From positions 1 to 7,114 of the forward strand of contig JAWRIT010000076.1 in the NCBI GenBank assembly GCA_040268355.1: a DNA stretch of 7,114 nucleotides, read 5' to 3'. Below, one piece after another: positions 5,278 through 7,114 of this stretch; within the stretch, counting starts at the first letter, position 1; every line of letters begins with the position of its first letter. Made by a program: the position numbers and the translations under genes. Source of the DNA: UBA1367 sp040268355 (GTDB lineage: Bacteria > Actinomycetota > Coriobacteriia > Coriobacteriales > Atopobiaceae). The notes below the pieces were generated by a model, which saw only the letters and a program-made list of their open reading frames with translations, was not told where the DNA came from and did no database searches.

Positions 5278-5646
5278 ATGATTCAGATGGAGACCATGCT
5301 CAACGTCGCTGACAACAGCGGCGCGAGGCGTGTGAAGTGCATCAAGGTCCTTGGTGGCTCCAAGCGTCGCTACGCCGGCTTGGCCGACGTCATCGTCTGT
5401 GCCGTGCAGGAGGCAGCTCCCGGCGGCCAGGTGAAGAAGGGCGACATCGTGCGCTGCGTCGTCGTGCGCACCGCCAAGGAGACCCGTCGCAAGGACGGAA
5501 GCTACATCAAGTTCGACCAGAACGCCTGCGTGCTGGTCAACAAGGACGGCGAGCCGCGTGGCACCCGCATCTTCGGGCCGGTCGCCCGCGAGCTGCGTGA
5601 CCACCGCTACATGAAGATCGTCTCGCTCGCCCCCGAGACGCTGTAA
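5278..5646 (+). CDS. rplN: 50S ribosomal protein L14
   Basis: L14 lies at the subunit interface, bridges to the 30S subunit and is the binding target of the silencing factor RsfS. The 122-residue product is full length and highly conserved: MIQMETMLNVADNSGARRV (1-19), CIKVLGGSKRRYAG (21-34), VKKGDIVRCVVVRTAKETRR (52-71), DGSYIKFDQNACVLVN (73-88) and GTRIFGPVARELR (95-107), ending MKIVSLAPETL. GGAGG (5267-5271) sits six bases before the ATG. In E. coli this gene is the first of the spc operon. Here it is joined to the S10 genes, but the 61-base gap with a stable hairpin marks the old boundary. Its stop overlaps the rplX ribosome-binding site. Confidence 0.97.
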   Translation: MIQMETMLNVADNSGARRVKCIKVLGGSKRRYAGLADVIVCAVQEAAPGGQVKKGDIVRCVVVRTAKETRRKDGSYIKFDQNACVLVNKDGEPRGTRIFGPVARELRDHRYMKIVSLAPETL

Positions 5647-5661
5647 GGAGGCGAGAGACGA

Positions 5662-5979
5662 ATGCCTAAGATGAACGTGAAGAAGGGCGACCGGGTTGAG
5701 GTCCTCTCAGGCAAGGACAAGGGCAAGCAGGGCGAGGTCCTGGTTGCCAAGCCCGCCGAGGGCAAGGTCATTGTCGAAGGGGTGGCCATCGTGAAGAAGG
5801 CCATGCGCCCCACGCCGCAGAACCAGCAGGGCGGCATCGTGGAGAAGGAGGCGGCCATCGACGTCTCCAACGTGATGCTCATCTGCCCCACCTGCGGCAA
5901 GCGCACCCGTGTCGGTCACGGCAAGGATGCCGACGGCAAGAAGGTTCGCGTCTGCAAGAAGTGCGGCGCCGAGTTCTAA
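5662..5979 (+). CDS. rplX: 50S ribosomal protein L24, with zinc-ribbon cysteines
   Basis: L24 is an assembly-initiator protein binding the 5' end of 23S rRNA. The 105-residue product has the KOW domain (KKGDRVEVLSGKDKGKQGEV, 7-26) and the following VIVEGVAIVKKAMRPTPQNQ region. The C-terminus carries two CxxC pairs, Cys75/Cys78 and Cys98/Cys101, which would bind one zinc ion as in the cysteine-containing forms of ribosomal proteins. AAGGAGG (5645-5651) overlaps the rplN stop and lies ten bases before the ATG. It is the last gene of the operon here: a strong hairpin follows within 27 bases, and rplE (L5), its usual downstream partner, is missing. Confidence 0.96.
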   Translation: MPKMNVKKGDRVEVLSGKDKGKQGEVLVAKPAEGKVIVEGVAIVKKAMRPTPQNQQGGIVEKEAAIDVSNVMLICPTCGKRTRVGHGKDADGKKVRVCKKCGAEF

Positions 5980-6005
5980 GCCACGCCACAAACCAAGCGC
6001 CTGAC

Positions 6006-6041
6006 AAGGAGCGTCCCGGCCGCATGGCCGGGGCGCTCCTT
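6006..6041 (+). terminator. Strong hairpin terminator closing the ribosomal operon
   Basis: Bases 6006-6021 pair with 6026-6041 around a GCAT loop: 16 consecutive pairs, one of them T-G, the rest Watson-Crick. The stem begins with AA and ends with TT, but the following bases are CGCGC, so the U-tract is nearly absent. Similar long GC-rich stems with poor U-tails serve as terminators in high-GC bacteria. Its place 26 bases after rplX and before an unrelated gene supports that role. It is symmetric enough to act on both strands. Confidence 0.8.
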
Positions 6042-6083
6042 CGCGCTGCGCCAGGACCACTACGCCAAGACGAGCGGCTCGCG

Positions 6084-6089
6084 TATCAT
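6084..6089 (+). promoter_or_regulatory. Candidate -10 element for the downstream dehydrogenase gene
   Basis: TATCAT matches TATAAT at five of six positions and lies 38 bases before the gene start, a suitable distance for a short leader. No recognisable -35 hexamer is present 16-18 bases upstream. An imperfect palindrome, CGAGCGGCTCG (6071-6081), sits in the spacer and could be an operator or chance. The terminator just upstream makes an independent promoter here likely. Confidence 0.35.
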
Positions 6090-6127
6090 GGTGGACAAAA
6101 GATGCGAGTGAAAGCGAGGAGGCCGTC

Positions 6128-7090
6128 ATGCCGAGAGACCTGCAAGGCAAGACCGTGCTCGTGACGCTCCCGGTGAGCGAGGCACAACAGGAGGACATCC
6201 GCTCTTTGATCGAAGGGGCGGGCGGTACGGCACTGTTCATCCGCGAGCTGTTCGTGCGGGAGGAGGACACGCAGGACGCCGTCGCGATCGTGGGCAACGT
6301 CCCGCCGCGCGTCCTGCACGGCTCAGCGGGGCTCGAATGGCTGCAGACCTCGTCGGCAGGATACGACCACTATCTGGGCGACGGCGTTCTTGCGCCCACC
6401 ACGCTTTTGACGAGCGCGACCGGCGCCTACGGGCAAGCCGTCTCTGAGCACATGCTGGCCCAGCTGCTCTGCCTCATGAAGAACCTCCATCGCTACCGCG
6501 ACAACCAGCGAGGGGCTCGGTGGCAGGACGAAGGTCCCGTTGACACGCTGGTGGGCTCGACCGTGCTCGTCCTGGGTGCCGGGGACATCGGTACCAGCTT
6601 CGCGTCTTTGGTGAGCGCGCTGGGGGCGCACGTCATTGGGGTGCGCCGGAAGGCGGTGGAGCGCCATGCGCCCTTCGAGCGGATGGTGCTGCTGGACGAG
6701 GTGTTCGACGTGCTTCCCGAGGCCGATGTCGTCGCCTGCGCGCTACCGAGCTCCGACCAGACGCGCGAGCTGGTCGACGAGCGTTTCTTTGCCGCCATGA
6801 GGCGGGACGCCTACTTCGTGAACGCCGGGCGAGGGGACCTGGTCGTGGGCAAGGACCTGCTGGAGGCCCTTGTGTCTGGTCACCTGAAGGGGGCTGCGCT
6901 CGACGTGACCAATCCTGAGCCGCTTCCGGCGGACGACCCGTTGTGGAGCCAACCCAACGTGCTCATCACACCGCATGTGGCCGGGTTCTGGCACCTGCAG
7001 GCGACTACCGACAGCGTCATCGCCCTCTGCCGCGCCAATCTGGAGGCCTATCTGGCCGACAGGCCGCTTCGCAACCTCGTCTCCCGCTGA
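6128..7090 (+). CDS. D-isomer-specific 2-hydroxyacid dehydrogenase-like oxidoreductase
   Basis: Members of this cytosolic family interconvert 2-keto acids (pyruvate, glyoxylate, hydroxypyruvate and similar) and D-2-hydroxy acids using NAD(P)H. The 320-residue product has the family layout: an N-terminal substrate-binding part with LQTSSAGYDHY (72-82), then a Rossmann domain with VLGAGDIGTSFA (148-159). The catalytic residues fit: Arg235 in VNAGRGDLV, Glu264 in NPEPLP and His283 in TPHVAG. The end of the second Rossmann strand reads GVRRK (171-175) instead of ending in Asp, which suggests preference for NADPH. AGGAGG (6117-6122) is five bases before the ATG. The true substrate cannot be told from sequence. 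It is a separate unit beyond the terminator; its codon use is freer (more GGG, TTG) than in the ribosomal genes. Confidence 0.9.
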   Translation: MPRDLQGKTVLVTLPVSEAQQEDIRSLIEGAGGTALFIRELFVREEDTQDAVAIVGNVPPRVLHGSAGLEWLQTSSAGYDHYLGDGVLAPTTLLTSATGAYGQAVSEHMLAQLLCLMKNLHRYRDNQRGARWQDEGPVDTLVGSTVLVLGAGDIGTSFASLVSALGAHVIGVRRKAVERHAPFERMVLLDEVFDVLPEADVVACALPSSDQTRELVDERFFAAMRRDAYFVNAGRGDLVVGKDLLEALVSGHLKGAALDVTNPEPLPADDPLWSQPNVLITPHVAGFWHLQATTDSVIALCRANLEAYLADRPLRNLVSR

Positions 7091-7114
7091 GCTTGGGGCT
7101 GGGGTCGCGCGCGG
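7091..7114. other. Short 3' flank, nothing identifiable
   Basis: Only 24 GC-rich bases follow the dehydrogenase stop before the window ends. No gene start, ribosome-binding site or terminator can be recognised in them. Confidence 0.6.

Noticed and set aside
6088..6111. Seven-codon ORF before the dehydrogenase
   Set aside because: No ribosome-binding site, and it overlaps the candidate -10 element; most likely chance.
1..7114. Mobile element, CRISPR array, tRNA, rRNA or phage genes
   Set aside because: No tandem direct repeats, terminal inverted repeats, transposase motifs or RNA-gene sequences were seen; almost all of the window is housekeeping coding sequence.

Overview
This window carries a bacterial ribosomal-protein operon of the S10/spc type, read entirely on the + strand, followed by one metabolic gene. 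The DNA is GC-rich with strong G/C third-position bias. Shine-Dalgarno sites are mostly clear AGGAGG-type, and the proteins look actinobacterial. Gene style and the zinc-ribbon L24 fit a high-GC member of the Coriobacteriia (Olsenella/Atopobium/Collinsella-like). That placement is inference from protein style, not from a database search.

Layout. Bases 31-338 form a gene-free leader with hairpins and an AT-richer patch. A possible minus-strand gene start sits at the extreme left edge (1-30). Twelve ribosomal-protein genes follow in the canonical order: rplC (L3), rplD (L4), rplW (L23), rplB (L2), rpsS (S19), rplV (L22), rpsC (S3), rplP (L16), rpmC (L29), rpsQ (S17), rplN (L14) and rplX (L24). 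Most junctions are tight: rplD/rplW abut, rpsC/rplP overlap by one base, and rplV/rpsC are 2 bases apart. Two junctions are loose and structured: rplW-rplB (137 nt, three hairpins) and rpsQ-rplN (61 nt, one 10-bp hairpin). The second is exactly the S10/spc operon boundary of E. coli. A 16-bp stem with a tetraloop then closes the operon right after rplX. Downstream lies a separate gene for a D-isomer-specific 2-hydroxyacid dehydrogenase-like oxidoreductase (6128-7090).

How the genes work together. The twelve proteins are co-synthesised parts of the 70S ribosome. L2, L3, L4 and L16 are placed around the peptidyl-transferase centre. L22, L23, L24 and L29 (and loops of L4) line the exit tunnel or its mouth. 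S3, S17 and S19 belong to the small subunit, and L14 lies at the subunit interface. Coupled translation through abutting genes would help keep their stoichiometry.

What is unusual. The block is cut at both ends relative to the common order: no rpsJ (S10) lies within 338 bases upstream of rplC, and no rplE (L5) follows rplX. Both loose junctions and the leader contain RNA-structure candidates that the coding sequences do not explain. I see no mobile element, CRISPR array, tRNA or rRNA, and nothing that supports a wholly new molecular system. The noncoding leader and the gap structures are the most interesting material.
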